A stretch of 12,463 nt of DNA from Flavobacterium sp. GTDB lineage: Bacteria; Bacteroidota; Bacteroidia; Flavobacteriales; Flavobacteriaceae. The translations under genes were made by a program, and so were the position numbers. How positions within the stretch are numbered: the first letter of the stretch is position 1; each line of letters begins with the position of its first letter. The stretch lies in the NCBI GenBank assembly GCA_030153045.1, contig JASLID010000109.1:1-12463 (forward strand), read 5' to 3'. Shown piece after piece: positions 6,532 to 12,463 of the stretch. The notes under the pieces were generated by a model. It saw nothing but the letters and a program-made list of their open reading frames with translations. It was not told the DNA's origin and did no database searches.

Positions 6532-7313
6532 AATGCCAATACCGATAAATAAAATACTACTTCGCAAACCTGCTGTGTTGCTCCTAAACAATCTCCGGTA
6601 TAGCCATCAATCCATTTTTGAAAATAACGCGCTAAGAAAAAACGGGTTAGAAAAACAGGAATCACTGCCAATATCATCTGCCATTGAAAATAAGACAAAA
6701 TCAATATCGGCAACAACCCAAAAAAGAAAGCGCCAAGTACTTCACGCCAAGTGTAATGTTGAGCAATCGGTTTGCTTTTACTGGTTGCATCATCCCTAGA
6801 ATATTCGTGAGTAAATACAATAGAAACAGCCGTTAACCTACTGATAGAATGTGCTGAAACAAGGAGTAATAAATAAACAAAAAATACATTTAAAGTTGCT
6901 ACTTCAGCGTTTCTTAAAAGTATATTGGTGGACATAAACTTCATTAATAATAATAAGGAAACACCAATCGCACCGTAAGCACCAATGGCGCTGTCTTTCA
7001 TAATTAGAAGGATTTTTTCTTTTGTCCAACCTCCTCCAAAACCATCGCAAACATCGGCAAATCCATCTTCGTGAAAAGCTCCGGTTACTAAAATCGAAGC
7101 AATCATAGACAATATCACTGCAATTTCAGAAGAAATCAAATAACTAAAAATATAATAAACAGCAAACGCAATACTGCCAACAATCCATCCGATTAATGGA
7201 AAGTAACGGGACGCTTTGTTTAAATAATCCGGATTGTGATCGATGTTTTTTGGACACGGAATTCGGGTGTAAAACATCAATGCGGTAAAAAATATATGGA
7301 GTTCTCTTTTCAT
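6516..7313 (-). CDS. cobS: Adenosylcobinamide-GDP ribazoletransferase (cobalamin synthase)
   Basis: This integral membrane enzyme joins adenosylcobinamide-GDP with alpha-ribazole (or its phosphate) to give adenosylcobalamin (phosphate). The 265-aa length is normal. The family signature is clear: G-A-F-H-E-D-G-F-A-D at 78-87, continuing C-D-G-F-G-G-G-W to 96, with acidic residues that bind Mg2+, then IMKDSAIGAYGAIG at 104-117. Hydrophobic segments at about 40-60, 62-78, 113-127, 133-153 and in the C-terminal third indicate several membrane spans. It starts 13 bases after the bluB-cobT fusion and overlaps cobC by 16 bases. No key residue appears to be missing. Confidence 0.96.
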   Translation of the reverse strand: MKRELHIFFTALMFYTRIPCPKNIDHNPDYLNKASRYFPLIGWIVGSIAFAVYYIFSYLISSEIAVILSMIASILVTGAFHEDGFADVCDGFGGGWTKEKILLIMKDSAIGAYGAIGVSLLLLMKFMSTNILLRNAEVATLNVFFVYLLLLVSAHSISRLTAVSIVFTHEYSRDDATSKSKPIAQHYTWREVLGAFFFGLLPILILSYFQWQMILAVIPVFLTRFFLARYFQKWIDGYTGDCLGATQQVCEVVFYLSVLALWKFI

Positions 7314-7326
7314 TTAAAATCTAAAT

Positions 7327-9006
7327 TTATTTATTGCTCACGCCGGCACTTTCAAAGCTTGCCATTTCATTTAAAAAAACCAACGCCGATTGAATTATTG
7401 GAAATACTATGGCACAGCCCGTGCCTTCACCCAATCGCAGATCCAGTTGCAGGATGGCTTTTACATCGAGATAATCCAATAATTTTTCATGTGCTTGTTC
7501 TGCAGAGCAATGACTAAAAATAGCATTCTTTTTTATTTCCGGATTTTTCATAAATGCCACTAAATAGGCCACAGTACAAATAAAACCATCGACAAGAATT
7601 ACCATCGAATGATTGTAAGCTTCAAGCATTCCTGCTGCCATTTGCATGATTTCAAATCCGCCGAAATAGGCTAATTTACTATCCAAATCGTCATCGCCAT
7701 TATAGTTGGCAATTGCTTTTCTTAAAGTTTCATTTTTGAATTGTAGTTTTTTATCATCGACTCCAGTTCCTTTTCCGACACAATCTTCGATTGGAAAACC
7801 ACACAAAACACTCATTAAAACTGAAGCAGTAGAAGTATTTCCTATTCCCATTTCGCCAAAACCAATGCAATTGCTTCCTTCTTTTGCAATGGCGGCAACA
7901 ATTTCACTGCCTTTCGTAAAACAAAGTTCCAATTGGTCATTGCTCATAGCAGGTCCGTTTAAAAACGACTGCGTTCCTTTGTCCACTTTTGCAGAAATCA
8001 GATGGGCATTTGGAGCAAAATCATAATTTACACCTGCATCTACAATAGAAAGCTGGATATTATTCTGTTTACAAAATACATTGATTGCCGCACCGCCTTC
8101 CAAAAAATTAGTCACCATTTGTCGCGTGACATCTTGAGGATAAGCACTCACTCCATGTTGGGCAATGCCATGATCAGCAGCAAAAACCACAATGTTAGGT
8201 TGGATAATTTTAGGTTCCAAAGTTTGAAACAGTGTTCCAATTTGTTTGGCCAAAACTTCTAAAGTTCCTAAAGAACCTGTCGGTTTTGTCTTATTATCGA
8301 TTTTAAATTGTAATTCTTCTGTTAAGTTTTGAAGTGTTTCAATAGTCTCTTTTGACTCAATATCTTTTTTTGAAACGACATCAACATGCAAATTTTCAAT
8401 TTCAGTAACAAAAGGCTTTTCTGCTTTTTGCTTCCAATTCAATTGCTGCAACATGGGCTGATTGTCATAATTCGTAGCTGGTTTCCCGACGCAGAAATAA
8501 CCCAAAGGCTCAATTTCTTCAGGTAAATCCAACAATTTTTTAAACTGATAATAATTCAAAATCGAAACCCAACCCATCGAATAGCCTTGTTCTGTCAAAG
8601 ACAGCCAGATATTTTGAGCAGCACAAACCGCACTAAATTTAATAGCTTCATTACTTCCGACAGTTCCAATGGTAAAATTATTCAATACCGAACGATCGTA
8701 ACAAATAACCAGTCCAAGCGGAGCTTCTTCAATAGCTTCGAGTTTTAGTCTCTGATATTTTTCTTTTTGATTTTGATCATCTGTTTGATTGGCAGCTTTT
8801 CTGTCATAATCGACAAACAGGCTTTTGATTGCTTTTTTTATTTCAACTGATTTAACCAAATAATATCTTGTAGCATCCGTCAAACCCACAGATGGAGCCG
8901 AATGTCCGGCCTGCAGCGCTTTTTCGACAACTTCATCAGGAACAGCATCATTCGTAAAATGACGTGTATCGCGACGGGCTTTTAAAATATCATCTAAGTA
9001 ACTCAT
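7327..9006 (-). CDS. bluB-cobT: BluB-CobT fusion: DMB synthase / DMB phosphoribosyltransferase
   Basis: The 559-aa protein joins two consecutive enzymes of lower-ligand supply. Residues 1-200 are BluB, a flavin-destroying nitroreductase-fold enzyme that makes 5,6-dimethylbenzimidazole. It has RRD-x-RHF at 11-17 (Asp13, equivalent to the catalytic Asp of Sinorhizobium BluB), APSVG at 37-41, YQRLKLEAIEEAPLGL near 84-99, and GWVSI at 145-149 (Ser148, the other key BluB residue). Residues 225-559 are CobT, which transfers phosphoribose from nicotinate mononucleotide to DMB: KPTGSLG at 241-247, AADHGIAQHGVSAYPQ at 276-291, FGEMGIGNTSTAS at 383-395, GKGTGVDD at 411-418 and RLGEGTG at 524-530, with Glu527 as the catalytic base. 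Residues about 200-225 form a polar linker. The N-half departs from the usual Q-P-W after APSVG (it has T-D-A-T-R). The reading frame is continuous. Confidence 0.93.
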   Translation of the reverse strand: MSYLDDILKARRDTRHFTNDAVPDEVVEKALQAGHSAPSVGLTDATRYYLVKSVEIKKAIKSLFVDYDRKAANQTDDQNQKEKYQRLKLEAIEEAPLGLVICYDRSVLNNFTIGTVGSNEAIKFSAVCAAQNIWLSLTEQGYSMGWVSILNYYQFKKLLDLPEEIEPLGYFCVGKPATNYDNQPMLQQLNWKQKAEKPFVTEIENLHVDVVSKKDIESKETIETLQNLTEELQFKIDNKTKPTGSLGTLEVLAKQIGTLFQTLEPKIIQPNIVVFAADHGIAQHGVSAYPQDVTRQMVTNFLEGGAAINVFCKQNNIQLSIVDAGVNYDFAPNAHLISAKVDKGTQSFLNGPAMSNDQLELCFTKGSEIVAAIAKEGSNCIGFGEMGIGNTSTASVLMSVLCGFPIEDCVGKGTGVDDKKLQFKNETLRKAIANYNGDDDLDSKLAYFGGFEIMQMAAGMLEAYNHSMVILVDGFICTVAYLVAFMKNPEIKKNAIFSHCSAEQAHEKLLDYLDVKAILQLDLRLGEGTGCAIVFPIIQSALVFLNEMASFESAGVSNK

Positions 9007-9009
9007 GTA

Positions 9010-9672
9010 TTATTTTATCAATTCATAATTCTCTTCCCAAACTATAAAACAGTAGTCATTATATACTTTGGTCGTGTATTTTGGTAATTCAATAGCTTCC
9101 GAAAATAATGGACAGTGAATGACCATGGTATGAAATTCTCCATTTTCGCCACAAGGATCGATTCCTTTTTCTTCCAATTCCAAAGCTAAAGCTTTAGTTA
9201 ATATTTTGCCTAAATAAAATTCTCCCATTTGCGTATTGCAGGAAACAATCATGGTTTGAATTCCATTATCAATCATTTGGTTGACCAATGTAATTCGGTC
9301 TTGTTGCCACAAAGGCAAAACAGCCTGTAATGAAGCGGCAGCACAAACTTTATCTTCCCAATCTTTATGGGGTTGTAAATCGATGTCGCCAAAAACAGCC
9401 GCTTCTAAATTAAAACCCGATTTTAGTCTTTTTAAGGTTTCGATAAAATTCGCTTCATAGTCATTCCATGTGGCAGGAACAGCTTCTAAAGGCAATTGCA
9501 TTTTTTGAGCCTGTTGTTCCAAAATAGCTAACGGCAGTCCGTGAGAACGGGATACTTTGCCATTCTCGTTCATCATATTGAGTAATGCTTTTGGCGTAAA
9601 ACCTTGTTCTACGGCTTTCATCATGGCGTAACAAGAATCTTTTCCTCCGCTCCAGGAAGTGACAAAATTCAT
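9010..9672 (-). CDS. Dph6-like PP-loop ATP pyrophosphatase in the B12 operon
   Basis: The 220-aa protein belongs to the ATP_bind_4/Dph6 (COG2102) family of adenine nucleotide alpha-hydrolases. The PP-loop S-W-S-G-G-K-D-S is at residues 6-13, followed by SRSHGLP (41-47), AVFGDID near 92-98, and the family hallmark I-D-P-C-G-E-N-G-E-F-H-T at 171-182. Eukaryotic Dph6 uses ATP and ammonium to amidate diphthine on elongation factor 2, but bacteria have no diphthamide, so this protein must act on something else. It lies 2 bases after cobU and 3 bases before bluB-cobT, fully inside the salvage operon. An ATP-dependent amidation or adenylation of a corrinoid or lower-ligand precursor is a guess from that context. 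No signal peptide; cytoplasmic. Confidence 0.88.
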   Translation of the reverse strand: MNFVTSWSGGKDSCYAMMKAVEQGFTPKALLNMMNENGKVSRSHGLPLAILEQQAQKMQLPLEAVPATWNDYEANFIETLKRLKSGFNLEAAVFGDIDLQPHKDWEDKVCAAASLQAVLPLWQQDRITLVNQMIDNGIQTMIVSCNTQMGEFYLGKILTKALALELEEKGIDPCGENGEFHTMVIHCPLFSEAIELPKYTTKVYNDYCFIVWEENYELIK

Positions 9673-9674
9673 GA

Positions 9675-10187
9675 TTATTGACCTTTAATGGTTACAGGAA
9701 TTCCGGAAACCATCAATACTACTTTGTCTGCTTTTTTAGCCAAATATTGATTCATCCAACCTTGGAGTTCAGTAAATTTTCTTCCAATGTGAGTTTCGGC
9801 ATGAACACCCATTCCGATTTCATTGGTAATGATGATAATTGTTGTGTTCTCTTGATTGGCAATGGCTTCAAATTCAGCTTTAGCCTGTTCTAAGCATAAT
9901 TCAACATCATTTTTAGTGTCAACAAAGAAGTTGGTTAACCAAAGTGTTACACAATCCACTATGGCAACTTTTCCTGAAAAATCAATTTCGCTCAACTGCT
10001 TTTCCTTTTCGACATTAATCCATCTTTCATCACGTTCTGATTGGTGACGGTCGATTCTTTTCTGAAAATCGCCATCCCATTTTCTCGCTGTGGCCACATA
10101 CATTGGATTTGCCGAAAGTTCCATGGCTAAATTTTGAGCATAACTGCTTTTTCCGGAGCGCTCACCACCTGTAATTAAATAAATCAT
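9675..10187 (-). CDS. cobU: Adenosylcobinamide kinase / adenosylcobinamide-phosphate guanylyltransferase
   Basis: This bifunctional enzyme phosphorylates adenosylcobinamide and then transfers GMP to it, producing adenosylcobinamide-GDP for CobS. With the start at 10187 the protein has 170 aa and begins MIYLITGGERSGKSSYA, so the P-loop G-G-E-R-S-G-K-S falls at residues 7-14 as usual. Arg-His at 47-48 (RIDRHQSERDERW) holds the histidine that is guanylylated in the family. VDCVTLWLTN (77-86) and NEIGMGVHAETHIGRKF (122-138) are further signatures. A longer start at 10223 would add 12 residues and overlap the preceding gene; it is less likely because family members begin just before the P-loop. 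The stop lies 2 bases before the Dph6-like gene. Confidence 0.95.
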   Translation of the reverse strand: MIYLITGGERSGKSSYAQNLAMELSANPMYVATARKWDGDFQKRIDRHQSERDERWINVEKEKQLSEIDFSGKVAIVDCVTLWLTNFFVDTKNDVELCLEQAKAEFEAIANQENTTIIIITNEIGMGVHAETHIGRKFTELQGWMNQYLAKKADKVVLMVSGIPVTIKGQ

Positions 10188-10201
10188 TTTATATTTTTTT
10201 A

Positions 10202-10579
10202 TTAGTACGGACAATGTCTGCATCCGTTTTTACAACAATTTCCTCTTTTTAAATGATACCACGCTTTAAAAACATAGTTTCCGTTCTCTATATAATAATC
10301 AATTCCTTCAACAAGGCTTGTTGTTTTTGGAAGGTCTTTTGCTCTGTTTTCTAAGGCTGTTTCGGGGGAAACTGTGGCTACATATTCGTCAATTTTCAGC
10401 GTACAGGCATTTTTGAAACAATTAGGACAAAGGCAATCAACAATATCAGAAGGGTTAAAAATAGGTGGAAAATCATTGCACCAGCATTTATTTCCATCCA
10501 AAGTATCACCACAATTGAATGGAGTTCCGCAGGTAGAACAACTCTTTATTCGAATAGTATTAGAAAAGATAGCATCCAT
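10202..10579 (-). CDS. Cys-rich CWC / DUF5522 two-module protein
   Basis: The 125-aa protein has 13 cysteines and two recognisable modules. Residues about 12-60 fit the Cys-rich CWC family: C-S-T-C-G at 14-18, Cys23, C-W-C at 32-34, then C-L-C-P-N-C at 49-54 and Cys59. Residues about 90-125 fit DUF5522: EGIDYYIENGNYVFKAWYHLKRGNCC, ending C-K-N-G-C-R-H-C-P-Y (Cys116, Cys120, Cys123). The cysteine spacing suggests binding of two zinc ions or other metals. No enzyme motif or signal peptide is visible, and the role is unknown. It overlaps the BtuF-like gene in a TAATG stop-start, so translation is probably coupled, and it lies 14 bases before cobU. Whether it serves B12 metabolism (for example cobalt or corrinoid handling) or is a passenger is open. 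Confidence 0.85.
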   Translation of the reverse strand: MDAIFSNTIRIKSCSTCGTPFNCGDTLDGNKCWCNDFPPIFNPSDIVDCLCPNCFKNACTLKIDEYVATVSPETALENRAKDLPKTTSLVEGIDYYIENGNYVFKAWYHLKRGNCCKNGCRHCPY

Positions 10580-11514
10580 TATTTTACTTTTTCGGAGGTA
10601 TGAAAAGACAAATACTTATGTTTTAATTTACTTGGGATTTCAAAAAGAGAAGGATGAAATAATGCTGCTAGTAATTCAATTCCGTCCACAACAGTGGTAC
10701 TGGGCTGGGTAAACAAATCGGCATCAGCCAAAAAAACAGCATTATTCTGAACCGCTTTTAGACTCTCCCACCCTTCTAATTTTGTCAGGGCTTCAATTTC
10801 CTGGCCGGAACGATGAACTTCAAATCCACAAGGCGCTACCACCAAAACTTCCGGATTGTACTGCAAAATACGCTCCCAATTGGTAACAATTGAATAACCA
10901 GACGGGTTCGAAAGCATATCAACACCTCCAGCCTGAGCAATCTGATAAGGAATCCAATGGCCACAATTGTAAATAGGATCAAGCCATTCCATAACCATTA
11001 CCCGTTTAAGTGGTGCGTTATTTTCACGAAGTGTATTCAATATAAAATCGGTTCTTTTTTTAAGTCTTGCAAGCAATTCGTATGCTCGCTCTTCTTTACC
11101 GAACGCTTTTGCAATAGTAATAGCATTTTGATAAATATCATCTAAATTCCTTGGAATAAGCGGAATCAGTTCTGGTTCTTTTGATAATTTATATACAGAA
11201 CGTGCCACATGACTGGTATCTATCTGGCATACATCACAAACATCTTGGGTAAAAATAATATCGGGAGCAATCGATGTCAGCAAAGCATCGTCTATGTAAT
11301 ACAAACTTTTTCCCTGCGCTTTTGATTGCGAAACAATTTGGTCAATTTCCTTACTTGAATGATTTGTTCCTTCAAGATAGGAACGAACAACTTTTGGTTT
11401 ATCGGAAGGGCATTCAAAAGTAACACCAGCCAACTGATTTTCTAATCCCATTTCATATATCATAGAAGTGGCGGCAGGCAGGAAAGAACAAATTTTCGTC
11501 ATTTCAGTTGTCAT
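10579..11514 (-). CDS. Cytoplasmic BtuF-like cobalamin-binding-type protein
   Basis: The 311-aa protein has the fold of periplasmic metal-chelate binding proteins (PF01497, COG0614) but no signal peptide or lipobox: it begins MTTEMTKICSFLPAATSMIYEMGLENQLAGVTFECP, already in the first beta-strand. It belongs to the soluble subgroup with TQDVCDVCQ (89-97, a C-x2-C pair) and EWLDPIYNCGHWIPYQIAQAGG (176-197). Near the C-terminus, FTQPSTTVVDGIELL matches the family. It is the first gene of the salvage operon, which supports binding of a corrinoid inside the cell, perhaps as a carrier or sensor, but ligand and role are unproven. The start may instead be Met5 at 11502, giving MTKICSFLPAATS. Confidence 0.85.
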   Translation of the reverse strand: MTTEMTKICSFLPAATSMIYEMGLENQLAGVTFECPSDKPKVVRSYLEGTNHSSKEIDQIVSQSKAQGKSLYYIDDALLTSIAPDIIFTQDVCDVCQIDTSHVARSVYKLSKEPELIPLIPRNLDDIYQNAITIAKAFGKEERAYELLARLKKRTDFILNTLRENNAPLKRVMVMEWLDPIYNCGHWIPYQIAQAGGVDMLSNPSGYSIVTNWERILQYNPEVLVVAPCGFEVHRSGQEIEALTKLEGWESLKAVQNNAVFLADADLFTQPSTTVVDGIELLAALFHPSLFEIPSKLKHKYLSFHTSEKVK

Positions 11515-11557
11515 TTTAGTAGTTGTTTTTGCTTGTTTATTCTAAAAAAACAAAGTA

Positions 11558-11565
11558 CAAATATA
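11558..11565 (-). promoter_or_regulatory. Possible -7 element of the salvage operon promoter
   Basis: TATATTTG on the - strand (11565-11558) matches the TAnnTTTG -7 consensus and is identical to the element in front of the riboswitch. It would give a leader of about 36 bases. No TTTG lies at the usual distance: the nearest TTG (11580-11578) is only 12 bases away, so the call rests on one element. Confidence 0.35.
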
Positions 11566-11664
11566 ACTTTATGGAGTCAACTTTTTAGTATAAATCTTAC
11601 TTTATGTTTTAATCGTTTCTGCTCCTATTAAAAATTTGATTCCAATTATAAAAAAATTATAATT

Positions 11665-11672
11665 TACCTTTG
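11665..11672 (+). promoter_or_regulatory. Possible -7 element of the lipoprotein gene promoter
   Basis: TACCTTTG at 11665-11672 matches TAnnTTTG exactly and lies 22 bases before the ATG at 11695. A TTTG at 11635-11638 is 26 bases upstream, longer than the common spacing. The transcript would have a very short leader, leaving no room for a riboswitch. Confidence 0.4.
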
Positions 11673-11694
11673 TGTTCAAATTTTACAAAAAACG

Positions 11695-12463
11695 ATGAAA
11701 CCAAACTGCTTTAAATTATTTTATTTTATCTTCTTTTTAACCTTAATTGGTTGTAAAAACAACGATAAAATAGAATCTGCCGCTATAAAGACAAACAACA
11801 GTATTGAATATGCCAGCGGATTAGCCATTTATGATTATGATGGTTATTCGATTGTAAAAGTGATTCACCCTTGGCCAAATGCTAAAAAAGATTTCGTTTA
11901 TGTTCTAAAAGAAAAAAACGGAATAGTTCCAGATAGCTTATCAAAATACACCACCATCCCGGTTCCATTGCAATCTGTTGTAGTAACTTCTACTACCAAC
12001 ATTCCTTTTTTAGAAATGCTTGAAGTAGAAAATAAATTAATTGGCTTTCCTCACACTGATTATGTTTCTTCTGTAAAAACCCGAAAACTAATCGATAATG
12101 GTTCAGTTAAAAATGTTGGCCAAAACGAAAAGCTAAATATGGAGCAGTTAATTGATATTTCGCCGGAACTTATCGTGACTTTTGGAGTGGATGGTAACAA
12201 TCCTATGATTGAAAATTTACAGAAAAGCGGTTTAAAAGTACTGATTCAGGGAGATTGGATGGAACAGTCGCCACTTGGAAAAGCAGAATGGATTAAACTG
12301 TACGGTGCCCTTTTCGGAAAAGAAAAAGAAGCTAAAACACTTTTTGACAACATTGTCAAAGATTACAATTTGGCTTTAACATCGGTAAAAAACAGCAAAG
12401 CAGAAACCTCTGTTCTTTATGGATCTATGTATCAGGACCAATGGTTTGTAGCTCGAGGAAACA
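11695..12463 (+). CDS. ABC-transporter substrate-binding lipoprotein, BtuF/FepB type (3' end cut)
   Basis: An open frame runs from the ATG at 11695 to the window edge (256 codons, no stop), so the protein is truncated by the window and not by mutation. It starts with a lipoprotein signal peptide ending L-I-G-C, with Cys20 lipidated. The body is PF01497-like: VPLQSVVVTSTTNIPFLEMLEV, 'LIGFPHTDYVSSVKTRKLIDNG', then 'NVGQNEKLNMEQLIDISPELIVTFG' and 'GLKVLIQGDWMEQSPLGKAEWIKLYGALFGKE', all standard for vitamin B12 or siderophore binding proteins. An inner-membrane permease and ATPase probably follow. Divergence from the B12 salvage operon favours a corrinoid ligand (BtuF), but an iron chelate is possible. 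It is only a distant homologue of the cytoplasmic BtuF-like protein encoded on the other side. Confidence 0.85.
   Translation, partial: MKPNCFKLFYFIFFLTLIGCKNNDKIESAAIKTNNSIEYASGLAIYDYDGYSIVKVIHPWPNAKKDFVYVLKEKNGIVPDSLSKYTTIPVPLQSVVVTSTTNIPFLEMLEVENKLIGFPHTDYVSSVKTRKLIDNGSVKNVGQNEKLNMEQLIDISPELIVTFGVDGNNPMIENLQKSGLKVLIQGDWMEQSPLGKAEWIKLYGALFGKEKEAKTLFDNIVKDYNLALTSVKNSKAETSVLYGSMYQDQWFVARGN

Larger units (their letters stand above)
11515..11694. other. Divergent intergenic region without a recognisable B12 riboswitch
   Basis: This 180-base AT-rich stretch separates the salvage operon from the + strand lipoprotein gene and must hold both promoters. No B12 box (AGCCAGGAGACCTGCC-like), no GTACCCGCAACTGT-like core and no strong hairpin is visible on either strand. 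Each side has one candidate -7 element. Apart from these I see nothing structured in it. Confidence 0.6.

Noticed and set aside
6532..6591. N-terminal extension of CobC from the upstream ATG
   Set aside because: The 20 extra residues lie within the cobS coding region and precede the normal family start MEIYLIRHTE, so the internal ATG at 6531 was chosen.
7236..8262. Open frames on the + strand opposite bluB-cobT and cobS
   Set aside because: They lie antisense to well-conserved enzymes and show no recognisable protein features.
10188..10223. Longer CobU start
   Set aside because: It would add 12 residues before the canonical MIYLITGGERSGKS start and overlap the upstream gene; nothing in the extra segment resembles the family.
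11515..11694. A second cobalamin riboswitch for the salvage operon
   Set aside because: Neither strand has a B12 box or the conserved aptamer core, and 180 bases shared by two promoters leaves little room for an aptamer.
1..12463. CRISPR arrays, insertion sequences or prophage genes
   Set aside because: No regularly spaced repeats, transposase motifs or terminal inverted repeats with target duplications are visible; every long coding stretch is explained by the genes listed.

Overview
The window is AT-rich and reads as a chromosomal segment of a Flavobacterium-like member of the Bacteroidota. Signs of this are the sparse Shine-Dalgarno sequences, a TonB-dependent receptor, DUF4252 proteins, Bacteroidota-type -7 elements (TAnnTTTG), and lipoboxes followed by K/N-rich stretches. 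The genus is an inference from style, not from a database match.

Layout. (1) 2-84: tRNA-Leu(GAG), followed by a terminator-like nested hairpin. (2) 292-1506, + strand: a secreted esterase-like alpha/beta hydrolase with a C-terminal TPR-like tail. It ends at a 16-bp perfect bidirectional terminator. (3) 3580-1545, - strand: a four-gene unit of ECF sigma factor, single-pass membrane protein (putative anti-sigma) and two DUF4252 exported proteins. It is preceded by a TGTAAC-N16-CGTC promoter that suggests autoregulation. (4) 5619-3715, - strand: a TonB-dependent receptor preceded by a clear cobalamin riboswitch and followed by a strong terminator, so this is a BtuB-type outer-membrane corrinoid receptor. 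(5) 11514-6007, - strand: a tightly packed seven-gene operon for corrinoid salvage and nucleotide-loop assembly. The order is a cytoplasmic BtuF-like protein, a CWC/DUF5522 Cys-rich protein, CobU, a Dph6-like PP-loop ATPase, a BluB-CobT fusion, CobS and CobC. (6) 11695-end, + strand, divergent: the start of a lipoprotein ABC substrate-binding protein, probably BtuF or another metal-chelate binder, cut by the window edge.

How the genes fit together. The receptor would import corrinoids across the outer membrane, and the truncated lipoprotein would hand them to an inner-membrane ABC transporter beyond the window. CobU activates adenosylcobinamide to the GDP form. BluB makes 5,6-dimethylbenzimidazole and CobT activates it to alpha-ribazole phosphate. 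CobS joins the two halves and CobC removes the phosphate. No corrin-ring synthesis genes are visible here, which fits a salvager, although such genes could lie elsewhere.

The most interesting part is the set of three poorly understood proteins embedded in the operon: the soluble BtuF-like protein, the 13-cysteine CWC/DUF5522 protein and the Dph6-like ATPase. Bacteria do not make diphthamide, so the Dph6-like enzyme must do something else, possibly linked to cobamides. The recognisable B12 riboswitch lies in front of the receptor only; none is visible upstream of the seven-gene operon.
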